A stretch of 64,000 bases of DNA, taken from assembly GCA_030077755.1 (NCBI GenBank), contig JAQJZZ010000005.1, positions 1,488,001 through 1,552,000 of the forward strand. The letters are read 5' to 3'. The DNA comes from Filosporella fistucella (taxonomy: Eukaryota; Ascomycota; Leotiomycetes; Helotiales). The position numbers and the translations under genes are program-made. The notes beneath the pieces are model-generated. The model had not been told where the DNA came from and ran no database searches. It was given only the letters and a program-made list of their open reading frames with translations. This document shows, in pieces, positions 1 through 13,033 of this stretch (position 1 is its first letter; every line of letters starts with the position of its first letter).

Positions 1-1553
<1,553 letters not shown>

Positions 1554-2408
1554 TTGAATAGGGGCTTGAGGGAGGCTGGAGTTTGAGTGTACGAAAGTGG
1601 TCGGATGATATTGTATTTTTGAATATTGTTATTTTAAATTACTCCGGTATATATTTTGTTTTCTCAACTATCCGTTACTTATTTAAAACTTGCCATTCTC
1701 GTCACTGGTGCTTGACGTTCATACCTCCGTTAACATATTCTTCGTTCAACACCTTTACTTGTCATCACTCTTCTTGAAGTACACCAAGACTTCCCATGTC
1801 GCAATTCCTCTGCGATTCCAGACGATAAACATTGTATCGAGAACCTAATCTTAGATTATTTTGCAATTGTGTTGTTGTCACTAGGCATGAAAGTGGGTGG
1901 AAACAATGAAGGTTTACAAGTGTTACTTGTAGGTAGGCATTTGTGGCAAGGCTTTTCAGAGAAAGCGAGCCGCAGCTGTCCACAGAAGAACTGACGATCC
2001 TTCACTAGCTGATATTTCTGAGTTGGTTCCAAACAGATATTTTCGAACGCTTTATAGTTGAGAGAGGTGGCTCGTGGGCTATTTTTGCTGGCCTGTTGAA
2101 AAATGATTTTTTGGCGAGAAATACAAATGAGTGAATTGTTTAGTGGTGAAGGTGAATAGTGGTAATTAGGTGAAAGTCCTAGCTTCAAAGAGACGAACTG
2201 CTCGCAATTAAAAGAACTTCAGAAGTCGAGTGCTTTAGTCAGACACCATGATGCTCACAATGTGCATGCTAGTACTACATTGTAACACAAAATTATCTAA
2301 CCAGGTAATAAATTTCGCCATAAAATCATTATCCATAATCATCACTCCCAGTCCATGAACTATTACTATCCTACAAACGTATGCATACCCCTTTACAAAG
2401 CACACCCC
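1554..2408. other. Intergenic, between convergent genes
   Basis: AT-rich sequence between the 3' ends of the flavoprotein gene and the minus-strand low-complexity gene. Only short unsupported reading frames; presumably 3' untranslated regions. Confidence 0.6.
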
Positions 2409-3269
2409 TCACATCAACCCAATAGTGACATCACCCTTAACCCTCGCATACAAATCCACCTCAACCTCCAAATCAAGCTCAATCTTAATACTCATAGCAC
2501 TGGGCTTAGCATCCTTCTTGACCGGTCTATCCTTAATCCTCGATTCGCGAATAGCATGTTTTCTATACCCCTCCGCTCTAGGAATATCCGCATAATTCAT
2601 CTGCTGTTGAGGTTGTTGATACATTTGTTGCTGAGGCTGCTGATACGTATATTGTTCCTCCTCTTCATATTGCAACTGTTGCAATTGCTGCTGATTCTTC
2701 TGTTTCTTCTTCGCGAGCTGTTGCTTCTCTGGTTGAGGTCGAGCAGCGATTTGTTTCTCTTGCTCAGCTAGTTCTCGCTCTTCGCGCTCGAGGGCTTCGA
2801 GTGCTGCGTTCTTCTTGGCTGCAGGCCGTTCTTTGACTGGTTTTTGGTTCTTCTTGGGTGTTGGTGCAGGCTCGGGTTCGGCTTCAGATTGTGTGTTGGT
2901 TTGAGGTGGTTGTTCTTTGGATTGGACTTCGAGTTCGGATTTAGTGTCGGATTGATATCCTTCTTCTTGTTGGGTATTTTTATTTCCGTTTGCTGTGCCG
3001 TTCTGCTTTGCGCCGTTGGGAGTAGCTTTTTGGTTGTTGGTCTTGGATTGATTGGCAGTGTTGTCGACGTCTTCGACTGAGGTTTCGGGGGTGGTTTCTT
3101 CCTCCTCGACTTCGGATTCTGCTTCTTCAGCTGCGGATTCTGCTTCAGATTGCTCGACCACCTCCTCCTCTTCTTCGGCACCTGAAGCCTCTGCTTCCAC
3201 CTTCTTTTGTTGGTTTGTGCTGCCATATATATTAGCATTGGGCCCGAAGGATGCGCTTCGCTTGGACAT
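2409..3269 (-). CDS. Low-complexity acidic/Gln-rich hypothetical protein with conserved C-terminal amphipathic tail
   Basis: Single exon, 286 aa, starting MSKRSASFGPN. Residues 25-60 are strongly acidic (Glu-rich stretches). Residues 60-165 are Asn/Gln/Thr/Lys-rich, and about 165-230 is a Lys/Gln-rich, probably coiled or disordered segment with YQQPQQQM repeats. The last about 28 residues switch to alternating hydrophobic and acidic residues (IKIELDLEVEVDLYARVKGD) and should form a beta or amphipathic module. I have the impression that similar tails end a number of ascomycete low-complexity proteins; that is memory, not a search. No catalytic domain, signal peptide or TM segment is seen. The reading frame is uninterrupted despite repetitive codons, which supports a real gene. 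Function unknown. Confidence 0.75.
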   Translation of the reverse strand: MSKRSASFGPNANIYGSTNQQKKVEAEASGAEEEEEVVEQSEAESAAEEAESEVEEEETTPETSVEDVDNTANQSKTNNQKATPNGAKQNGTANGNKNTQQEEGYQSDTKSELEVQSKEQPPQTNTQSEAEPEPAPTPKKNQKPVKERPAAKKNAALEALEREERELAEQEKQIAARPQPEKQQLAKKKQKNQQQLQQLQYEEEEQYTYQQPQQQMYQQPQQQMNYADIPRAEGYRKHAIRESRIKDRPVKKDAKPSAMSIKIELDLEVEVDLYARVKGDVTIGLM

Positions 3270-5283
3270 ACTTATTAGACATGATTAATTCCTGAAAAGC
3301 GACTGGTCAAAAGTTCTGAGATATTTTGAAAGAGAGAAAGACTTAATAGACAAATACTTAGATCACAATTGTTTTATGGCCACCAAAATGCGGTCGTTTC
3401 ATGTATTGCAACGCCAAATACCTGTATATCTGGTTGTGGGGTATGACGGACAGCGGGTCAGGATGACGATGTGGTTGCAGGGAATCCCGCAAGGGGCTGA
3501 ACGAAAGTTGGCAATGGCAGGTTTTGGCCATGCGTGCCAATTCTTGTTCGCATGCGCATCCATGGAAGAACCAAGAAATATACTTTTCGAATCTCACATA
3601 CGTAGTTCGTGTTTCAGCAGTCATCGAAATATGTTGATGATGGCGGGGAAGGTCGCCGTCCAGCTGTAGGTAGGTAGATAAGCTCGATAAGGTAGGATCC
3701 TTGGATTATGCTATTGGACATAAGCTTCGGCAGTATGTGCTTTGTGCCAAATCTAATGACGCTTGTTGGGGTGGATATGAATAATTTGAAAATTATACTT
3801 GATTTAATTGGAATTTCTTCTCGAAGTCTGAGTAAATTGTCCGGCAAAGGGTCGTCCTCCCTTCTGAGTACAGAAGGTTTGAAGAGCTGGCGCCTCCATC
3901 CCAAGGACTTGGATGAAAGATGACTTATTTCTTAGAAGATGCCATGAGAAGAGTGTATCCCAATGTTATTCATTAGGTAGTCGTTCATCAAAGCTTGAAC
4001 TATCTCGACTAATTAGCTAGGTATAATTCAATGAGATTCCTATGGCAAAGCAAACTTTCCCCTGTACACCTAACGATATTGAATACACGTGTGTACCTAC
4101 TCTGTATACGAAGTAAAATAACGTAGTCTAGCCTCATAATTGGAACGAGCGGGGGTCGCATCGCACTCGCACCTTTCCGGCCACCGATTTTATTTTGTTA
4201 GCTCCTGGAGTACATATAGTGCTTTATAGGTTCTCTTGTACTTGTATGGCTCATGCACATCCCTCATTTCACCCTTACCCCTCGCGGAACAACTACACAA
4301 ATCATCGATTGAAAACATTCTTATATCGAACTTCGAATCCAGGCTCATGCGACTAAAGAATGGTGCAGTTATCATCCTTCGCAGAGCATCAAAATCACGT
4401 TATTGCATCAGCCTGGAAGCGTGCACATGCACTTTTCTTGCCTACATCAGAATCCCCCCTCTTTGTATCGAATTCAATATGATAGATATTCAAACATCCT
4501 GGATACGATTCTTTGAAAGAATCATGCGCACATGAGCCACTGTTGGATGCAATTTGCATCATATCAAATACCTATCAATTGGCGCACCTGGAAGGGAAAA
4601 AGACTAAGCCACAGTGAAACTATTCTGCCTCATGGATTGGAAAGGCTTTCATTCTGCAGGTCTGCATATTAATTGCCCATGATGGGAAGCACCTAACACC
4701 CGGCTGACTTGTGGGCACACCTAGAGGCTTCACTTTCATTGGAACGGACTCCATTCAATTTAGTTGGGGGCTGTGAGCATTCTATGCCATGCATGATATG
4801 ATGGGGTAGCTTTTCAACCCCAGCCCACGCCCAAGAGCCATCCCAACACCCAAACATGTGTATCACTCGAAATTCTGGCCATCAACTATTATTCTCGGAT
4901 ATTATTTCAAGTCATCCTTTCAACACAGCTGAATACCTGGTCTGCTTACCGCACTTCATCCAAATAAAGTGCGTCCGCCCTGTTGAAGTGGAAGACTGGG
5001 CTTTGGCAGAGGCACACTGCCGCAGCCCAGCCTCAGCAGACACAGAATATCGCATTTGAAGCTCAACTCACAAATCATTTGCAACGGTGGCTCCCATCAA
5101 AGGAGTAAAGTTCTACTGAGCTCTGCTCTCTATAATCACCTGCTTGGGCCTGATATACGTGCAAATTTTGCGAGCTTTTCTCGAACGAGCTGCTACTTCC
5201 TGACGCCTTGCACGAGAGGCTACTCGAAAATTACCGAAAGATACCATTATTTGCAGATCACTTCGAAGGACGATTTCCCAGAG
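3270..5283. other. Intergenic, 2 kb, presumed promoter region of both flanking genes
   Basis: Separates two divergently transcribed genes. Short open frames (for example 3376-3669 + and 4236-4535 +) lack splice context, family motifs and codon regularity. The receptor frame is open upstream of position 5284 but lacks an ATG, and the family-typical N-terminus begins at 5284. No repeat or RNA gene recognised. Confidence 0.5.
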
Positions 5284-8200
5284 ATGGATCCATTCTCCAT
5301 TGCGAGTGGCATAGCTGGACTTATCTCTCTCGCCGACATAGTTTTCACCCGTACGTATAGGTATGTTAGGCAGGTCAAAAATGCCGAAACAGACATAGCC
5401 AAACTCGCGACGGAAGTGGGAGATCTCGCAGGTCTGCTCCACAGACTTTACCTGGTTCTGTCAGAGCTAGAGAAGGAAACTTCGGAGACAAACTTTCAAT
5501 TGAAACACATTAACGCCTGTCGAGAGACCCTTCGATTTATTGAAAAAAAGCTTGACACATCCGACCACTCTGCTACGCTAGGAAAAGGTGTTGAGAGCAC
5601 ATTCCGCAAGCTGAAATGGCCGTTCTCCGCGACAGAGACGAAAGAACGTCTTATTGAAATCGAGAGGCACAAGGCTGTGATCAATATGGCCTTATCTGCA
5701 GACAGTCTAACTTCCGTTCTTCGAATTCTGTCGCGGCAAACCCAGCTAGAAAGTGGGCTGAGAGAATTGACCAACAAAATCGAAAGAAAATGGGCCGAAG
5801 AGAATCAGATATCTCTCACTAAGGAACGGCGAACTATACTTGCATTCTTCGAGAAAGTCGATCCGGAATCCCACCACAAAACGAATCTGAAGCTTCGGCA
5901 TCCTTTGACCGGTTTGTGGCTGACTGAGGGTACCGTTTTCCAATCGTGGCTCCATACTCCAGAATCCAAACTCTGGCTATCGGGAATACCTGGCGCAGGC
6001 AAAACAATTATGGCTGCTGCAACGATAGAAGAGACCATGAAGGAAAGTAGTGCTACACACGCTGTTGCTTATTTTTATTGCGATTACAAAGACCAGAAGA
6101 GGCAGGACCCGCTCAACATGCTTGCGTCTATTGCTGCTCAGCTTGCGAGACAGAACGAGGGTGCCTTTAAGGAGCTTCAACGTACTTACAAGAAAATGCA
6201 CCCTGACAACGGCTCCCATTTAAGCCTTGGAATCGAAATCGTCCAACGGTTGATTGGACATCTTTTGGCCTGCTTCGGTGATGTATCGTTCATCATCGAT
6301 GGTCTTGATGAATGTGGCGAAAATATTTCCACTGCAACTCAATGCATATTGGACCTCGCTGCCAACAAGCATTTGCGGCTTCTCCTCCTTAGTCGAGACA
6401 TTTCCGAAATTAATGGATGCGTGAAGGGCAAGTTTGATCATCTGGATATCGCGGCACAAAGTGAGGACCTGAGAATCTATGTCGGTGCCGAGATTGATTT
6501 GAGATTACGCAAGTATGGGAGAGGACAATTGCGTGTGGGAAGCTCCGAACTTAAAGAACACATAATGACGACCCTGATAAACGGGTCAGGAGGCATGTAA
6601 GTCTTCCCCAATTGTTCAACCTGCTCTCTCCACGCCGAAAAATGGCCTTGAAAGTTCCAGGCAATAGTCGGCCACTGGTGTGATCTGGAATATACTTCAA
6701 GAAGCCAGACATTCAAATTTAGTGACTACTTATTCGAGGTGTCCCAGAATCCCAGGTATATTGTGAAGACAACTGTCTAATCTTCATTTTGTATAGGTTT
6801 CGATGGGTAGCTTGCCAACTTGATTACCTGTGTGATCTGCCGACCGATGCAAAAAAACGCAAGGCATTGAGATCGCTGCCACCAACCTTGCATGCTACAT
6901 ATGAACGAATTCTCGAGACTGTCTCTCAAAGTGGACCGGAAGCTGAGTCTCTTGTACGTTCGACCTTGAATTGGCTGGTATACAGAGAAGATGCAGATAC
7001 TCTTCCTTCGGGAGCTTTGTGTCACGCACTATCAGTTGAAGATGGAGATAGGGAGTTAGACCCAGAAGCAATCGTCGAAGAGGAAACCATCCTCCAGCAC
7101 TGCAACTGCCTGGTGAGAAAGAACGCAACCTATGGCCGTCTGGAACTCGCTCATTTCAGCGTCAAAGAATTTCTTGCACAGATTCCTGCGGAAGGATCTC
7201 CCTTTTCCTCGTTTTCACAAGAGCCAACCCACGTACAAGTCCACGCTGTTCTTGCAAGAACCTGTTTAACCTACTTGAACCTGACCGTGTTCCGGAATGT
7301 AATAATTGACAACCTGGAAGAGTGGGAAGCCCAGAACGAGGAGTTCCCGTTCCGCCATTACGCCGTGATAAATTGGTATAAACATGCCAATCGTATACAT
7401 TCAGACGATGGCACATTCCATAGCATGAAAGAACTATTTGGATCTGAAAGTACAGTTGCATTACTATCATGGGCACGCGATCATGCCTTGCACACCGGCA
7501 CTGAGTTCGGAGTGGAAGAATCTAGATTCGCCAAAGCGACCACTATGATCTGTGGCGGAGGTGTGAGCCCATTGAAACTAGCGGCGGCTTTGCCCTCTTT
7601 CCAACTATGCCAGTGGCTACTATCAGAAGGTGCGAATGTGAATTCTACAAGCCACCTGGGCACAGCGATCCATTTCTGTCTTATTGGTCTCGGAATTCTC
7701 CATGATCAGGTGTTCTATGATTCTGATGATTTTGATGATTTTGATGATTCTGATGATTCTGATGATAGTTTTCTTTCCGGAAACAGATTGGATGAAACTT
7801 GCAGCATTTTAGAGCTCCTAGTAGCTAATGGTGCCGACTTGTCCCTACCCTATAGGCGAAATAAATACAGGGTCTCCTGTGCAAAGTTGGGAATGAGAAG
7901 CCGTGACTGTGCTGAAGATAAAAGGCAGATTTTGAAGACGATCATCGCATCAGGACGTTTGCATGCCGAACGGTGCCGGTTGCCTGAGTTTTGTCGGGAA
8001 CTGATTCTGTACCTGGAAGCAGAGACCGAAGAACATCCAGCTGAGATCTGGGAACAATTGATGGAGGAGGTTGCTGGATCCGGCGCTGATTTCGAAGCGG
8101 CTCTTGGCATAACCCCCCGCTCAGGTCAGTCTTTGGTGCTCCATTCGACAGCAATCGTAGTTGGGAAAGAAGTGCCGTGTTTTACGAACAACGCTGAAGC

Positions 8201-11200
8201 ACTTCTGCCATTGTTGGTTCAAACAATTCGCTACGACCAAGCCGACACACTCGAGAAATTATTGCATCGAGAAAGACTCCATGTTCCCTCTGTTCGCACA
8301 TTGGAAGGTGAAGCTCTTATTCATGTAGCAGCTCGGTACAAAGCTATTCACTCAACCAAAGTATTGTTACTACGCGGCGCAGAAGTGAATTCAGTCTCAA
8401 AGGAGGGATTCACGCCACTTCATCTTGCATTACAGGATGATTGCCAGAGATTGGACTGCTTTCAGCTATTATTGGAAGCAGGTGCAAGCCTATCGATGAC
8501 CGAAAAGGTCAGTGGTCGTAATGCTTGGCATATTGCTACTAATTATAATGACATTGGTCTTTTACACCTGCTCACCTCGAAAGATGATAATCTAGAGGCG
8601 TCTCTCACTACCGTTAATGACCAAGGGCTCACACCATTATTTCATGCGGCCAAAGACAGAAATACAGTCGCAATTGAATACCTCTTGCGGACATCTCCAG
8701 TCAGGCATGATTTGTGCCCCGATGGCAAGGGACTGGTACATTACATAATAGCAATCAATTCTTTGAAACTGCTTCAACTGCTGAAGTCTCATGGATATCA
8801 CCTGGATCAGTTAACTTCATCAGGAGAGAATGCATTGCATCTCATTCCGGACGGCGTCGACCCAGAAATTATTCATTTTCTCCTGGAGAATGGAATCGAA
8901 CCGGATTTGCCATCAAACACTGGAATGAGCCCTTTGCATTATTTAGTTCAGTCCGAATCGGCTGTTGGTGAACAAACTTTTGCGCTACTCGCAACGAGAA
9001 AAGCAGTGAGTCAGGTAACAGAAGCGGGGAAAACAGCGTTGCATTATGCGGTTGAGCTTGGAGAAAAAGTCCATTTGAGATACGTAGACTATGAAAGGGC
9101 TCATGGAAGGAAACTCTGTATTGAATGGCTGTTTCAGTCCGGAGCAGATCCAAAGATCAGAGACAATACAGGGAGGTCGTTTATTGGCCATTTCTTGTGG
9201 TCAATCTCGAACCATAGAATTTTCCCTCTAACTATGGTCGTTGAGCTATTATTGACTGTTATTATAAGTCATGTCGATGATTTATCGTTGCTGGATGAGG
9301 TACTTGTTTGTGCAGAAGTTAAGACATCACTACTGAATTGGTGTTTAGAGCATTCCGAGGAAACTTTAGCCAGATCACTTTTGGCTAAAGGTGCAAGTGT
9401 CAACGCGCTTAGTCGAATCACTAAAGACACAAGCTGGTCCGCGTTGGAAGTTGCGTGCTATTACGGTTCAAGCGAAGACCTGTTCAAGCAAATAATTTCT
9501 GCATCGACAAGGCTTGGAATGCATGATAATCGAGGCGACTATATCACCCATATAGCTTGTAGTCGAGGCTCAAAAGCCAAAGTACATCATTTGGAACAGC
9601 TTCAGAAAGCAGGAGCCAACATAAATATACAACAAGCAAACTCTGAGCATCGCAGCCCGCTTATGCTATCTTGCAGGCATAGAAATATTGGATTTGTTGA
9701 TTATTTGATAGCGCATGGCGCCGATGTGAAAGCTCGAAACAAAGGTGGTTGCACAGCATCTCTTGAAGCTACATTCTCTGGCTTCGTTCAGGGCTTGGAA
9801 TTGCTACTACATACAGACGTCGACTGGCAACAAACTATGGACGTTGTGTCTCATTCAAGTAAAGGTTACTTCAGGCAATGGAATGCCTTGCATATAGCAG
9901 CTTTATTACCGGATATCACCACCATCAAGTGGCTACTGGATCGCTCGTTAGTTGCTGATATAGATTGCTTCAATGGGAGCGGGTTGTCCGCTCTTCATTT
10001 GGCTTCCTATTATGGCGTTAAATCTGAGATGATTGTCGAGGCCCTGATACAATCAGGGGCCCAAGTAGACAAGCCGTCATCCCAAGGTCTACGTCCAATA
10101 CATTACGCAATTTCTGCGGGCAAGCAACATGTCGTTGAGTCTCTTCTGAGACATGGGTGTTCACTGGGAACAGACACTAGCGGCTTAACAATCACGTCGC
10201 ACGCATTGAAATCTGGCAACGAAAATATCTTTGCTTTGATAAGAAAGCAAACGTCCCAAAGCAGACAGCCGGGTATGTGAGCCCCTTTGAGCGGGTCATT
10301 TACGTTGTACTAACACACACAAGAGCTCGGCGGGCTACATGCCAATGAACCGGCAGTAAGAAATTCAATCACCCACCCGCAGGATTTGAGACAGTTACTT
10401 GTCGCCATTTATCAAGATGACTTGCACCTTTGTAAGGCTTTGGTTGAAAGTGGCGTTAGTATACATCATCCAATCAGCACTTCCAATTGTCAAGGTTGCT
10501 TGCCATTATTGCATGCCCTTGCACTGCAACGTTACAAAATCGCATCATATCTTCTGGCGGAAGGAGCTGCTACTATTGGTCAGTACTGCTCGGGAGACCT
10601 CAGGGGTTATACCGCAGTCCACCTTGCATCTCGAGCCTCTGCACCGCTCGATATTCTGAGACCACTGTTACTCCAAGACGCTGAAGCCGACTGGTTCGCC
10701 TTTAAGAGCACAGTCTCGCCTATGCATATTGCAGTCGCATCTGGCAATGATGCAGCATTGCGGGTGTTGCTGGACCATTCCCAGGTCGCTAAGCTAGCCA
10801 AAGAAAGCAATTTTTTGACTGTGGATAGGAACTCGAAGACAATGCCCGAGCCTGGTAGAGCATTGAATTCAGTTCACGATCGTGGCGAAAAGACTTTGTG
10901 TCCTTTGCTCAGCTTGTGTGATTATGCAATTCAACGCTCGAAGCTCAAGTGGGAATGGATGCTTTTTAAACCCGAAAACAATTTAAAAGGGATGGCCAAC
11001 ATGGCGTTGACTACGAGATGGTTCAGCACGGGTTCAAATCTTCATCTGGCTGCTTTCACGAACAATCTCTCAGCAGTTGAGATATTGTTGACGCATGGTG
11101 CAAGCATTGATCCTCAAGACGACAATAAACGCACACCTCTTCATATTGCAGCTCTCCAAAATCACATAGATCTTACTTCGTTTCTACTTCAGCATGGAGC

Positions 11201-12125
11201 AAATCCTTTTGCACGAGACTACGACGGCCGGACTCCTGCAACTTTGGCTGTCTGTCATAAGAGTCTTGCTACATTGGAACTCTTTCACAAGCGCCAATTG
11301 ACATTAAAGCAAATTGATTGGTATAGAAACAGTATGATCTTCCACGCTGCAACTAATAGTGCTCAAGCAATGTCATATCTGCTTTTCAAAGGGTACAATC
11401 CATACACTTCATCGCACAGTGGTGTTGTGAATGCCGTGCAAGCGGGTTTGTTCACCTCGGGGAGGATTCCTGCCATGGCGTCCCTTCTTTTGAACTGGGA
11501 CTTGAATTTCGACCTTTGCCCAGGGCTCATCTCGTGGACAAATTGGGCAGGCGTGAACCGTCCCCAGATCTTGGTCATGCTACTTACGAGGCTTCCCAAA
11601 ACGTACATTGCGAGGGAGATCAACCTTAACACTAGTAAGCTGGTTCTTGGAACCCCACTGTGTCAGGCAGCAATGGGCGGCCAAATTGATATCATGAATC
11701 TTCTGGTGAATGCGGGAGCAGATCTAGAAGTTTACATCGATAGTCAGGGAACTCCATTGATCGCAGCATGTAACCATGGACGTTTATCATCGGTCAAATT
11801 CCTTATTCGAGCTGGAGCCACTATGTTCGGCACTAAAGGTGGAAAAGCTTGTAGTGCTATCGAAGCTGCTCAGGATTTCCCTGCCATCGTGCACTGGCTT
11901 TTGGTGGACCGACATACTGAACAACACAAGATCGAATCACCTGGGAATTCTGAATCAGTGCAAGAGTGCAAACAATGGGATGGTGTGAAAACAGCGGAAG
12001 CTATTGTTACTGGTCTTTACCAACCGTTTACTCGGTTTAGTATGCGTGATCGGTTAAAAGAATTGGCTTACATCAGAAACGATTTGAGAGGCAAGGTTGT
12101 TCGAGTTGTTGAATACTGCACATGA
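5284..12125 (+). CDS. Giant STAND receptor: fungal N-terminal domain, NACHT NTPase, ankyrin repeats
   Basis: Exons 5284-6596, 6797-10272, 10324-12125 give 2,196 aa. The start MDPFSIASGIAGLISLAD is typical of fungal STAND N-terminal (HeLo-like) domains, residues about 1-120. NACHT: P-loop GIPGAGKT at residues 234-241 and Walker B FIIDGLDEC with DGLDEC at 339-344. The winged-helix motif GGMFRWVACQLD is rebuilt exactly by the 200-nt intron at 6597-6796, then comes the HFSVKEFL region. From about residue 690 to 2,140 runs a long series of divergent ankyrin units (GFTPLHLAL, RTPLHIAALQNH, GANP). A 51-nt intron at 10273-10323 joins the last two exons in phase. Known family role: nucleotide-dependent signalling NTPases in fungal non-self recognition and programmed cell death, with the repeats sensing ligand. 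No frame break found, so it is probably functional. The ligand and the precise N-terminal effector class are not determinable. Confidence 0.9.
7718..7767 (+). repeat. GATGATTYT codon microsatellite encoding an Asp-rich loop
   Basis: Tandem GAT-GAT-TTT/TCT units inside the ankyrin region of the receptor encode DDFDDFDDSDDSDD. The unit is a multiple of three, so copy-number change keeps the frame. Confidence 0.85.
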
Positions 12126-13033
12126 TTTATTTCTTCCATTCTCGTCCTGGGATTCTGGGGACCCTCTCCGATTTTTTGTTCCCATATTTCATACTGTCCG
12201 AGCAGGCAATCATTGTACTGGGAATTTCTTTGTTGGACTTCAAATATCGCAAGGTGTTTCTTGTGCTTTACAATCTCATCTCATCTTTATGCACTGTCTA
12301 GTCACTTGCGTTCTATTTTGATCCGAATATGGAGATTTAGTCATAAAAATGAAACATGCTTTAAGATAACGGTATAGATATTTGGTTATAGGTATGCAGG
12401 CAAAACTACCAAATCACGTGCAGCCTTGCACTGAGAAAATAGGAGCACTCGCAGTTGTTATTTGCGACTCGAAATACTCTCTGTGCAATGAGATAGTATC
12501 AACGCACTTATGCGATCGTTCAGAGAAGATGAAGTGCAGAGATTTATCGTTGCCAGTCGTGTCAATTTGCCAAAGGGTAAACAGGTTAAGCAAACATTAT
12601 GCATCATGTCGTGGCTTCCTGAGCTGAAACGGATCTTTAAATCCTGGATTAAAGATGAGGCGGCTCTATCTGCGAGCCTTGAATCATTATGTGAGCCCAC
12701 CCAGCTTTAGTACGTTTCTGAGCCGGCTTAGAAAGTTTGGGAGCTCCTCAGCAGTTGGAATTGCCTACACACATCGTGGGATACTTAGCCATCACGTTAC
12801 AAAAGTGCTAGTTGTGAGTTCTGACTTTACTCTATACTAGCCCTTGAGACTTTGAAAATAAGTCAGGCTGATGCGAGTACCGTCTCACCCTAAGAAATTT
12901 CGCGTTTCTCCTAATTTGATTCATATCTCCAAATTTCATTATCCATGAAGTATTTCTTACTATGCTTACCTATCTCTGGAAATTGAGCACCACATAAACA
13001 ACTCCGACTATTTCAATCGATCCATAGATCCGC
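12126..13033. other. Intergenic between tail-to-tail NACHT-ankyrin genes
   Basis: About 0.9 kb of 3'-3' spacer. A frame at 12510-12710 (+) has a protein-like composition, but no start context, introns or family motif support it. Confidence 0.5.

Noticed and set aside
5056..5283. 76-codon upstream extension of the receptor frame
   Set aside because: No ATG in the expected frame position and no family similarity; the conserved N-terminus starts at 5284.
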